A DNA stretch of 64,000 nucleotides from Meandrina meandrites (Eukaryota > Cnidaria > Anthozoa > Scleractinia > Meandrinidae). A program made the translations under genes and the position numbers. The notes under the pieces were generated by a model. The model was not told where the DNA came from. It made no database searches and saw nothing but the letters and a program-made list of their open reading frames with translations. Location: positions 26,796,289 through 26,860,288 of the forward strand of contig OY855906.1 of NCBI GenBank assembly GCA_963693305.1, given 5' to 3'. Positions 11,726 to 22,285 of the stretch are shown here, in pieces (the first letter of the stretch is position 1; each line of letters opens with the position of its first letter).

Positions 11726-12235
11726 GATATCACAGCATGAAATCTTAAATTTACGATTCCGTAACGATGCCGTAAAGAAAGCGTTAAGATCCTCTTTACG
11801 CATCTTAACGAACCTCTTTACACTTTCGTAAAGAACGTCTTCACGCACTGAAAACGATAGTGCGTAAAGATTCCGTAGGTAGACTTTAAACGCATCTTTA
11901 CGCGCATTGTAAAAAATCGTAAAGAGAACGTTTACGATATTTTACGGCGACTGAAAAAGATCAGAAAGGGGATCTTTACGCGTTATTTAACTATCTTAAA
12001 TGGGCAGTATTTAAAAGCCCGTTGACGTTGTATTTTTCAGTATTCTTCGGTAATGTCTCCTTTTTGGTAATCCGACTATTATATAAATGCAGGTTTGTGC
12101 CAACATCCACATAATACGCTACAGTTCCTTAACGCACACCGTAAAAGGCCTATTCAGAACGTTTACGATATTTTTAGCTTCCGTAAACTGGGATATAATT
12201 TACGTATGACTCCCAAGGACTGACCTAGCCCCAAC
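11726..12235. repeat. CGTAAAG/CTTTACG-rich segment, copy 1
   Basis: The heptamer CGTAAAG occurs many times here on both strands, for example near 11771, 11792, 11827, 11862, 11897, 11918 and 11974, together with near matches. Longer units such as aacgtttacgatatttt recur (11929, 12160). The motif is not a simple tandem repeat. It recurs in the same module context at 29281-29714 and 35390-35468. Clustered short motifs in both orientations resemble transposase-binding subterminal repeats of DNA transposons; this is inference. Confidence 0.75.
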
Positions 12236-12790
12236 AAGAACAATAATACATGTTAAATACCTTGCAATTTATTTTATTGTCATAACTCAAAGCGAAACAT
12301 ACATGTGAGTTATTTCAAGAATAAACGTTTAGCCACAGCTGTATAGGAACGATTTTTACTCTGCACGGCACATGTAGTTTGATTTTTTAACTCATCACTG
12401 ATTGTAAATAAAAGTGGATTTACACTAAAAATACCAGAAAAAAAACCTGCCTGTTCAGTTAAGTTTGTATTCTTTGTTTCCATTGTTCAAGGTTGTTTGG
12501 TTTAAGTGGCTGCATGTGAACACGAAATAATTATTGTTACTGTACTGTAAAATATATCCTTTGGCAATTATACATTTTCTTAGTGTCCAGGTAATAAGTT
12601 CACTGAATTTTCAGCTGTGTACGCTTAAGAGAAACTAAGGTAAAAGTGACAGTTATTATCACTATGCAGATCAGAGAAGCACAATACTATTTTGGTGTAA
12701 ATTCTAATCATGTGCACATTAGTTTCTTCTCTGTTGTGATGTTCCTTACAGGTCCAAAGTGGGCCAGCAGTTGCAGGCCTCTCTGACTTA
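12236..12790. other. Unassigned AT-rich spacer
   Basis: No open frame, RNA gene or repeat that I recognise, apart from the start of homology to the foldback repeat near 12790. Confidence 0.4.
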
Positions 12791-12933
12791 CCATCAACAT
12801 CTTATAGTTTTGTCATTGCCCTTGCATTTTGAAGACTGGCCCTCTCCCATGGAAGCTGCATAGTAACATGTCTCATTATTTTTTTTTGTCTGTCTCACCC
12901 ATAATGAAGATCACTCATGGAGATTAAAGTTTC
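12791..12933. repeat. Foldback repeat, left arm (outer part)
   Basis: Inverted counterpart of about 22103-22285. Its continuation, tatgagtcaaatgagtca, is found only after the LINE, at 21766. Joining 12933 to 21766 gives exactly the complement of the right arm (gactcatttgactcatagaaactttactctccatg around 22082-22117). This shows the LINE landed in an older foldback element. Confidence 0.8.
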
Positions 12934-13085
12934 GAATACTGGGCCTGGCATCATGGCGAGCGGACGCTTCGTATAACGCTCTGTGCCGAAATGGTTTTTT
13001 TTCTTGCCCAAATGTAACCGATAAACGCAATTTGGATTAGGAAAGACGGTTTTAACGTTCTCGTGGTTAAGCATTTTTTAGACAG

Positions 13086-13887
13086 ATGGGTGGAGGAAGA
13101 AAACGCACCAAGAAAGGCTCGAGCTCATCGATCGAAGAAGAAGACATGGCGTCCTCGCACAGTTTACAATTACTGAGAGACTCTTTCGACTGCCTCAAGA
13201 CAGCGGTGTCGGAAGGCTTTGCAAAAGTCCATGAAGATATGGACAAACTTAGACACGACTTTAAAGAAGACCTTGACGCCGTAAAAGACACTATCAAGGA
13301 GGTAGAGAAAAGCTTGAGTAGCACGCAAGAAGACGTCGAAGACCTGAAAGAATCCGTAAAGAATGTATCCGTGGCAAACGCATACAGTATTGAAGAAGTA
13401 AACAAAAGAATTTCAGACCTGGAGAAACAACTTAAAGTGGAAGTCGAAAAAAATATTAAACTAGAGCAGTATACGAGACGAGAAAATCTGCGATTCAACA
13501 ACATTAACGAAGAGGAGGAGGAAGATTGCAGGGCTCTGATTTACGACATCTTACAGAGAGATTTGGAGCTGGACACCACCTCAATAAAGTTTCATGCAGT
13601 TCATCGCGTTGGAAAAATAATGGAGGGACGAACAAGACCGATCATAGTGCGCTTCGTCAGCCGGGAGGACAGAAACTTAGTATGGGCAAAACGAGTCCAC
13701 TTCGTACACTGATGCTTACATAACAGAGGACTTCGCGCGCGCTATTCAAGAAGAACGGAAAGCTTTAATAAAAGCAATGTTCAAGGCAAAAGGCCTAGGA
13801 GTGGACAACGCCAAAGTTATTGGAAGGTATTTGATTATTGACAATCAAAAGTATGACTTTAGCACAATCCCAACAAATCTGAAATAA
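13086..13887 (+). pseudogene. LINE ORF1 protein (coiled coil plus RRM-like), frameshifted
   Basis: The first frame runs 13086-13712 (208 codons): basic N-terminus, long heptad-rich coiled coil about residues 25-140, then RRM-like L1 ORF1p motifs RRENLRFNNI, AVHRVGKIMEG and RPIIVRFVSREDRN. The reading then shifts near 13690-13710; the remaining C-terminal part (AYITEDFARAIQEERKA to PTNLK) is open in another frame to the TAA at 13885-13887. In L1-type elements this protein binds the RNA as a trimer. The intact homologue in this window is at 34351-35289. Confidence 0.85.
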
Positions 13888-15490
13888 TTTTCTTCCTCTA
13901 GCGACTTTTGTGATATGAAAATAAGTATTCGCTTTTTCGAAGCCAAATGCGCATAATTGCGTTCGACGAAGGAGAACGCACCCTAATCGAGAAATACTCA
14001 CATTTTTATGGACTATACAACGTTGTCAATTTGGCTCCCCCAGAAAATTTTTCAGGGGGGAATGACGTCATCTCCATGCCATGTGCTTCTGTTTTGCTGT
14101 TTGGAGTGATTTCTCTCGACAAAATTGTCCTGTGTTATGGTCTGTTATCGCTGCTGTTTGGAGGGTTTTCATCCAAGGTAGGAGAGTTTTAATCAGCCAC
14201 CGAACGTCGTAAAAGGAGTGGAAATCGAGTAACTCGATTCGTTGTTTTATAGGCAAGGTAAAGCAGCGTGTTTGCATACAAAACGATTCACAAAACTAGC
14301 TAAAATTGCAAATCGTTAGCATTTCATTTAAAACGAGTGAGTAGAATAATGATCAAAATTGTTTTATCGCTTCTTTGAATTTGTATTCTATAGTTATTCG
14401 CAGAATGTTTAGGCATTTTGATGAGGAAATCATTATTGAATATTATGAGTGTATTGACTATGAACGAAAAGTTTATGTGCTGTGCCTCGATCTATTTTCA
14501 AATTGAAGTGAAAGTATTTGTAGAAGTCTGTGGAGTTTTAGAAGTTGTGTAGTGCCAAAAGATATGAAGCAACTAAAGTGAAATAAATAATTATTTGTCG
14601 TGTACATGATAATTCATTTCTATTCCATATGAATTTTAGTGTAAAAGAAATGAATGCAAATTGCCCATTTATTTATGACTTTGTACGTTTCTGCTTTGTG
14701 AATGTCACATGAAGTGCTAGGAGCGACTTATATTCACGTTGTTTTACAATATTCTGACATCAATGAGAATTTGCCGTTCCATTCATTATTTGAGGTTCTT
14801 TTTTACCTTTGGCAAACAATCACTGCTAAGATGACAGATCATGTTTCCGTCCGGTTGAATGGCTTCTTCTGTAACACCCAATTTACGATAACATAGCTTG
14901 CAAGCAAAGAAAAATTCTGCTTTTAATTAATATATCAAGAACTGCTACAGTGTCACAATTTTTTCACAGTTTATTGAACCCCTTCGAAAACAACACAACC
15001 CATTTCTTGATGCGACAAATTCCAGTTTATTTTGCAGAGATGTTCTTTTGGCTCGTCACGCAATCTTTCCTCCAAAATGTTGTGTGATGAGATTCCTCTC
15101 TCACTCATCCTCATCGCTCCATTTGAGGCATATTAAATGGCATAGTTTGCCAACAACCTTGCTCCTTTGCTACTACCTGACTCTCCATCTTAGGTCGAAC
15201 GCACTCTCCTAATCGCTGATTACTACTAGTAATTTTGTTCTTAGGGCGGTAAAATTCCCATTGGGCACAACAACTAGCAAGTGTAGACACCCTCGCTAAA
15301 TCTCGCGGGGCATCAGGCCTACAGAAATTAATTTTAATGCGCTTGTTGTATTGTCATGTCCAATGTTTTCTTTGTTTTGCTTTATGTATTCATGTTTTGT
15401 TTTCTCGTGCTTTTCATAGTACCGCTAGCACCTTCGTTTCAATTTTCCAGCTACACGGCTTTGGAAATTGCTTTTTTTTCTTATTAGAGT
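13888..15490 (+). other. LINE inter-ORF region, unusually long
   Basis: About 1.6 kb separates the ORFs here, against about 395 bases in the second LINE (33956-34350). Some 1.2 kb is therefore probably an inserted or family-specific sequence. Small open frames (13947-14192, 14702-14896) have no recognisable domain. I could not define insertion borders. Confidence 0.5.
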
Positions 15491-18400
15491 ATGGAGTTAC
15501 AAATTAGCTCTCTTAACGTACGAGGTATAGGAGACAAACAAAAGAGGAGTGAAATATTCAACTGGTTGAGGGCAAAAAAGTTTTCGATTTACTTTCTACA
15601 AGAGGTACACTGCAGTGATGACACAATATCAACTTGGTCTGCTGAGTGGGGGTACAAGTCACTTTTTAGCTGCTGCTCAAGCGCAAAGGGAGGAGTCGCC
15701 ATCCTTTTTAACAACAATTTTTGTTTCCAAATTCTCCGGACATATTCTGACGTAAACGGTAGATTTATTATCTGCGACGTTAAATCTGAAGGGAAATACA
15801 TCACTTTGGCTACCCTGTATGCCCCTAACGATGACGAGCCTTGTTTTTTCCAAGATTTTTTTGACCATCTTCGTGATTTTCAATGTGAAGATCTGATAAT
15901 AGGTGGCGATTTCAACTTGGTTTTGGATATTGAAAAGGATAAGAAAGGCGGCCGCCCCAAAACACATACCAGATCGGTTAAAACATTAAAGGATTTCATC
16001 GCCGAACTGGACCTCATTGACGCGTGGAGAGTTCTAAACCCCAACACACTCAGATATACTTGGCGCAGGAAAAAACCTGAGATTCAGTGTAGACTAGATT
16101 TTTTCTTGGTAAGTCAAAGTTTGATGTGCCATGTAACACGCGCTGACATTATGATGGGTTTTAAAACAGACCATTCTATGATAACAATCAGTGTAGCGAT
16201 GCACTCAAATCAACGAGGCCCCGGCTATTGGAAAATGAATACCTCTCTTCTGTCAGAAGTTAATTACGCGAATCAAATTCGGACGGTAATTAAAGAAGTC
16301 AACGATGAATACGTTAACGATGAAAGTGTTAATCCCACCTTGTTGTGGGAGATGATCAAACTTAAAATTCGCGAACAGTCTATAAAGTACGCTGCAGAAA
16401 AAAAAGCAAAAATCACAAGGAAAGAAGAAGCTCTAGAAAAAGATATAAATGTACTGCAAAAATTGCTCGATTCCAATAGCAAAGGAGATCAGGAACAAAA
16501 GGTAGCCTCCAGGGAAATGGAAGAAAAAAAGGCTGAACTGGAAAGAATAATTGAATATAAAACGAAGGGTGCTATCTTGCGCGCAAAATGCAGATGGCAC
16601 AACGAGGGTGAAAAAAATACAAAATATTTTCTAAACCTCGAGAAAAGACATTTCAAAAATGGAGTTATCAGTCAATTGAAAATCGGAGAAGATGAATTTG
16701 CTACCTCGGACAAAGAAATATTACAACAGTGTGAACATTTCTACAAGGATCCTTATAAATCCTACCTTAGTGAACAACAATTCGAACCTTCGTATCTCAA
16801 TTTTGTTGAAGACACTACAGCGAACACTCTAAGCGCAGATGAAAAAGAAAGCTGCGAGGGTTTAATAAGCAAATCGGAGGGTCTAGAAGCATTAAAAAGT
16901 ATGGAACCAGATAAAACACCAGGCTCAGATGGTATCCCAGCAGAATTTTACAAAGTCTTCTGGAGTGATATTTCCGAATACTTCGTAAGCTCAATTAACT
17001 ATGCTTTCCAATACGAAAAGTTCTCAGTGTCTCAAAGACGAGGAATAATTAAACTCGTTCCGAAAAGAGATTCAGATCCATCCCTTATTAAAAATTGGCG
17101 TCCAATCACCTTACTTAACTCCGACTACAAGATTGCGGCTAAAGCTCTTGCAAACCGGCTCAAAAGAGTTCTACCAAAGCTGGTAAACAGCGATCAAACT
17201 GGTTTTATAAAGGGTAGATTTATTGGAGAAAACATTAGATTAATTGATGGAATCATAAACTACGCGGCGGCTAAAAACATTCCTGGACTACTACTTTTTT
17301 TAGACTTCGAGAAAGCGTTTGACACTGTGGAATGGGTCTTCATCAAAAAAACACTTGAACTGTTCAATTTTGGACCCTCGATGATTAAGTGGATTAATAT
17401 TTGCTACAACAATATTGAAAGCTGCGTCATTAACAACGGATGGTCCACCGAATTTTTTAAACCGGGAAGGGGAGTAAGGCAAGGTTGCCCTCTTTCGCCT
17501 TACCTCTTCGTGCTGAAAAAATTCGGAAAAACCAAAACATAAAAGGAATAATGGCCGGTATCCCAAAACGAAGTTAAAATTAGCCAATACGCCGATGATA
17601 CCTCACTTATTCTTGACGGCTCGAGGGAATCTCTAATCTCGGCTCTACAGGTTCTGGAAAACTTTAGCAAGGTCTCTGGCCTTAAGCTAAATAATAAAAA
17701 GACAGAAGCTCTTTGGATCGGTGCTTATAAAGAAAGAGATGATATACTATGCCCTGAAATAAACTTAAAATGGATTAAATACAAAGGAAAAGCACTAGAT
17801 GTATGGTTTTCTACGAACCCGGAAGAGGCCTTGGAGGCAAACTACACTGACAAACTCACAAAAGTGTCCAATTGTTTAAGCTGCTGGGAACTACGAAGGC
17901 TATCTCTACTTGGAAAAGTCACAGTACTAAAAAGACTGATAGCCTCTCAACTAGTTTATATTTTGACCCCCCTCCCAACAAACCAACAAGTTTTGGATGA
18001 AATTAATCTCCTGTTTTTCAATTTCTTATGGAGTGGTAAGGGGGACAAAATCAAGCGAAACACAATCATCAGCGATTACCCTGAAGGTGGTCTGAGAATG
18101 ATAGATCTGTTTTCTTTTAACAAGGCACTTAAATCCACGTGGGTACCTCGACTCAGAAATCATGGTAAATGGAAATACTTATTTGACTGGCAGCTACAGC
18201 AATACGGTTGCTCTGCCGTTTTCAGAGGCAACCTTAACAATCAAGACCTGTCTAAATTCATTAAGACAACGGATGCTTTTACGACGGAAATTTTACAAAT
18301 TTGGTCAGAGATAAGTTTTGAGGGGAATGTGAGCTCAATTGACCACCTCCTCTCTTTACCGCTATGGCACAACTCCCTGATACGAATTGACAACAGACCC

Positions 18401-19171
18401 GTCTTTTACAAATCATGGTGCTCTAAAGGTATCCAGAACGTCTCAGATTTATTTAAAGACCCAAATACATTTTTGTCTTCTTATGAACTTAAAGAACGCT
18501 TCAATGTTAAAGTAAACTTTCTGGTGCTTTATGGTCTACAGTCTTCTTTAAAATTTCTCAGAGAATCAAACATGGACAGCCACAGTACCAGCGCTTCCCA
18601 AAACTTTCTTGAAAGATTCCTAAAGGCCAAAAAGGCTAACAGAATCGTCTATGAAAAACTGATTACCACTAAACAAAAATGCCCTACTCTAAGTCAAGAA
18701 AAATGGCTGGCTGATTGTGATCTCGATAGTCACGAATCAATTGACTGGAAGTCGGTTTATCTATCGCCGTTTAAATGCACCAAAACGACTAAACTGATCA
18801 TTTTTCAATATAAACTTCTACATAGAAGGCTTTCTACAAACTCTTTTCTCAAGAAAATAGGAATAAGGCAAAGTGACTTGTGCACCTTCTGCAAAACTGA
18901 GGCGGAAAGCCTGATCCACCTATTCTGGTCCTGCAGAGTAACCTCGCTATTTTGGCAAGAATTTAATCAGTGGATAGCAACCAAACATGAAACCGCAATA
19001 AATGATCTAAGTTCAGCAACTGTATTAGGCCTGAAGCCATATGCTTTTAACAAGAAAATATGCGGTCATTTCTTACTTGCCAGATACTACATTTGGATAT
19101 GCAGAACTCAAGAGAAGACCCTTAGCTTAGACAACTTCTTAATACTTCAACACTCGTTCGCCGCGCGTTAA
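15491..19171 (+). pseudogene. LINE ORF2: APE endonuclease, reverse transcriptase, C-terminal zinc motif (frameshifted)
   Basis: ATG at 15491. Endonuclease motifs: SLNVRG, LQEVH, TLYAPNDD, GGDFNLV, RLDFFLVSQ and TDHSM. Reverse transcriptase motifs: NWRPITLLN, GFIKGRFIGENI, LFLDFEKAFDT and RQGCPLSPYLFVL. Immediately after this, near 17515, a deletion of about 20 bases relative to the second LINE breaks the frame (stop at 17540-17542), with another shift before 17558. From about 17558 the frame is open again with the catalytic SQYADDTSLI box at 17582-17611 and continues to the TAA at 19169-19171, including a CTFC...HLFWSC cysteine-histidine motif. Retrotransposition-incompetent. Confidence 0.9.
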
Positions 19172-19304
19172 TTAGACTTCTCTACTTGTACCTCACGTTA
19201 ATGTTAATATTAATTTTAGTCACACCAAAATGGAACTAGTAATAAAGCAGTGTGGCTTTTTATTGTTATATATATAAGAATGTAGTATAACTACGAAGGT
19301 ATCA

Positions 19305-19396
19305 CTATATCATGGCATGTAAGTTAGTATTGTTATGTAATGTTACGTTATGTAAATGTAAGTCGAGTAAGTATTGTATTATATTGTAAGTTAGTA
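19305..19396 (+). repeat. LINE 3' UTR with TTGTAAGTA-type motifs
   Basis: Short repeats of the form taagttagta/ttgtaagt run from about 19320 to the TA at 19395 and resume after the nested element at 21615-21715. Similar motifs in the opposite orientation fill the 3' UTR of the second LINE (29815-29960), so they are a family feature and possibly a recognition signal for the element's own reverse transcriptase. Confidence 0.65.
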
Positions 19397-21614
19397 CAGT
19401 ACCGCTCAAAGGTAAGTTGACAGTCTCGACTCGATCCTCGAGACTCGATCCTCGCGTCTCGAAGTTCGAGTCACTCGAATATCGAGTCTCGAGGATCGAG
19501 TCTGGAGTCTCGAGTCTCGAGGATCGAGAAACAAGGCAATCTCGAATATTCATAACTCGAAAAAGCTTTCGAGGAAACGATTTATTTCTCGAGTGGAGAA
19601 TAAAAGCTGCTCGCACATCATGTACAAGTGTTTCGCGGCCACCATGAGTGCATGAACGTTCGACAGTGCGATAAATTCGGGGAGACCTTATTGGTATTCC
19701 GTTTACTTGCCTACAAGTATTGACAAAAAACGTCCGAGAAAGACGGTGAATGACGAGTTTTAAGAATGAAATTGGTAGAAACCGAACTAAAAACTTCTGC
19801 TCACCCAAGACTTGTCTTAGGATAAGCAAGTGCATGTTATCAATGATTATTTCAGACGCAAGCAAATCTTTGAGTTTCAGTAGCCTGAACTTCAGACGTC
19901 TCTTTCTGGTCGCTAGTGAAATTCAGACAAGAGTTTCCGTAAATAAAACCGGTTCTTAAATTTGAGTTGTAAAAATTCTGTAGTCGGCAAACGAAACATT
20001 CCACGTAACAAAAATTGGAGCCGCGAAGCCTTCCGTGAATAAATGGCAATGCAACCTTGTGTCGCGCCATTACGTCTAGCTTGAAAGTAAACATGTTTTA
20101 TTTTTTGTGAATTTGACATAACATTCTTGAAACCTAAATTCTTCTTGAATGAAACTTGACTTCATTTATAACTCAGATAATGGCGACAATTGTAATTACA
20201 GCTTTAGAGAAGTTATACAAATTTTGCTTTTTTAAAAGCGGCGCGGCGTTAAAAGTTGGCAAAATTTGCATATGTCAAAAGTAATTTGAAACGTTTCGAT
20301 TAGCTTCAGCGTAAATAAATGTAACACAACGCCGCACGCAACTATCCTATTTAGATTCTTCCATACACATGTAATTGCGTTTTTCAAAAGAAAACTAAAT
20401 GACAGAGTGAACTATAGGCTTAATATTTGCGTCCTAAATCATAACTCAAACAATCGTATGCTTCATGTTTGTTCTGAGAACGCCTGATCGCAAGCTAAGT
20501 TTTATGTCGTCGATTCGGCGAGACCGCGCTAATTCCAGCTCGGTTATTTCTGGTTCGATTTGCCTTAAATTCATTCACTATCGACTGTTTCGAGCTCTCG
20601 CTATTTCGAACTTTTTGTTCACCTGACGATTCGAAATATTAAACGACCAAGCGCGCGTTGTTACAGTAGAGTAGCCTGAACGCTGGGTTCGACTGCGGTG
20701 GGGCTAAAGTACAGGTCACAGGTCACAGGTTACAGGTTACAGGTTACAGGTCACAGGTCACAGGTCAAAAAAATAACATTTGAAGGGTATGTTCTGAAGC
20801 CCAAAATGATAAACAAAACTTGTCAGTTACGGTTAGCTTTTACCCCTGTTTTAGTTTTTACTCTGGTTTGCTTGCGGTTAGCTTTCACTTTGGTTTGCTT
20901 GCGGTTAGCTTTTACCCCTGTTTGCTTGCGGTTAGTTTTTACTCTGGTTTGCTTGCGGTTAGCTTTCACTTTGGTTTGCTTGCGGTTAGCTTTTAGTTGC
21001 TGGTTAGGGCAGTACTCTATAAACGAAACAAAAAACAAAAAAAAAGAGTACTGCCCTAACCAACAAAAAAAGCTAACCGCAAGCCAACCGGAGTGAAAGC
21101 TAACCGCAAGCAAACCAGAGTAAAAGCTAACCGCCAGCAAACTGGGGTAAAAGCTTATTGCAAGCAACCTGAATTAAAGCTAACCGCAAGCATCCAGAGT
21201 AAAAGATAACTGCAAGCCAACAGGGGTAAAAGCTAACCGCAACAAGTTTTGTTCATCATTTTGGGCCTCAGTACATACCCTCCAAATGTTTCATTTTTTT
21301 GACCTGTGACCTGTAACCTGTAAGCTGTGACCTGTAATCTGTGACCTGTGACCTGTAACCTGTGACCTGTGACCTGTACTTTAGCCCCGCCGCTTCGACT
21401 GTGTACAACACTTGAGAGTGCGGCCCGCTTGAGCAATTTATTTCTCGAGGAATCATTCAAGCGACAAGCTCATTATTTTTCTCGACTCGAGACTCGATAC
21501 TCGAACCTCGAAATTTTTGACTCGAGACTCGAGACTCGAAACTCGAAGTTTTCGAGTTTCGAGGATCGAGTCTCGAGGCTCGAGGGACTGTCAACTTACC
21601 TTTGAGCGGTACTG
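19397..21614. mobile_element. Non-autonomous Tc1/mariner/pogo-like transposon with CTCGA-rich subterminal repeats
   Basis: Terminal inverted repeats of about 29 bases (CAGTACCGCTCAAAGGTAAG at the left, complement at the right end) flanked by TA on both sides (19395-19396, 21615-21616). Inside each end is a dense array of gactcgag/ctcgagtc-type repeats (about 19425-19530 and 21480-21585). No transposase frame is seen. CAGT termini with TA duplication fit the pogo branch. The middle is interrupted by a palindromic element at 20695-21393. Confidence 0.85.
20695..21393. mobile_element. Palindromic foldback element with layered internal repeats
   Basis: Flanked by the 7-base direct repeat TTCGACT (20688-20694, 21394-21400). 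The two halves are inverted copies: ends gcggtggggctaaagtac, then a run of acaggtcacaggt/acaggttacaggt repeats, then several copies of a roughly 27-base unit ggttagcttttacccctgtt, and a central hairpin agggcagtactct...agagtactgccct around 21005-21058. Long open frames here (20698-21096, 20823-21167) are merely translations of the repeats. Confidence 0.85.
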
Positions 21615-21757
21615 TAAGTTCTTTATTGTAAAGTAATTATTTCATTGTACCTCGTCCTATAAAGTAGAGTTATTGTACTGTAAGTAAACTTTGTATTGTT
21701 GTAACGTATTTGTGAACAGAACATTAAAAAAGTTTCATCAGCCAAAAAAAAAAAAAA

Positions 21758-22104
21758 AAAGTTTCTATGAGTCAAATGAGTCAATGACTATGACTCCAAC
21801 ATTAAATGAATGCTAACTGCAAGTAAACTAGAGTGGAACTAAATGTACATGTGTAGCCGCAAGCAAACCTAAGTGAACAAAAGGCAAGTAAACCAGAGAG
21901 GAACTAACCACAAGCAAAGTGAAACTGGAGTGCAACTAATCGCAAGCAAACCGGGATAGAACCAACCATAAACAAAGTACATGTAGAGTGCTTCTACAGT
22001 AACTTCTAAGCTAACTTGCATAAAGGGAAACCATGGTTTAAAAGATAATAACCTACTTTGTGCAAACATCACCTTGACTAATGACTCATTTGACTCATAG
22101 AAAC
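21758..22104. repeat. Foldback repeat, inner part and loop
   Basis: Begins aaagtttctatgagtcaaat and ends with its complement at 22079-22104. Between them (21786-21990) lie diverged copies of the same roughly 27-base gcaagcaaac unit that fills the palindromic element at 20695-21393, although this part is outside that element. The unit family thus exists independently in two nested elements. Confidence 0.75.
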
Positions 22105-22285
22105 TTTACTCTCCATGAATGGTCTTCATTATGGGTGAGACAGACAGAAAAAACAATGAGACATGTTACCATGCAGCTACCATACATGTAGGAGAGGGCC
22201 AGTCTTACACCGGCCCATGGAAACATTCTAATGCCATATGCAGGGGCAATAACAAAACCATGAGATCTTGATGGTTAGACCTCCC
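22103..22285. repeat. Foldback repeat, right arm
   Basis: Inverted match to 12791-12933 including cttcattatgggtgagacag and agagggccagtctt. It preserves the uninterrupted target of the LINE insertion. Confidence 0.8.

Larger units (their letters stand above)
12934..21757 (+). mobile_element. L1/Tx1-like LINE, decayed full-length copy (with nested insertions)
   Basis: The element starts at about 12934 with a 150-base 5' leader, has ORF1 (13086-13887), ORF2 (15491-19171), a 3' UTR rich in TTGTAAGTA-like motifs and a poly(A) at 21744-21760. The target duplication is AAAGTTTC (12926-12933 and 21758-21765), partly merged with the poly(A). The inverted arm at 22103-22285 gives the empty site. The 3' UTR is interrupted at 19397-21614 by a TA-flanked transposon. 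Both ORFs carry frameshifts. Without the nested insert it is about 6.6 kb. Confidence 0.9.

Noticed and set aside
13947..14192. Small frame between LINE ORF1 and ORF2 as a third LINE protein
   Set aside because: No counterpart in the second LINE and no domain; probably chance.
20698..21167. Overlapping long frames on both strands with RLAFTLVC and ANRKQT repeats
   Set aside because: They translate the 27-base tandem unit of a palindromic element; both strands open for the same trivial reason.
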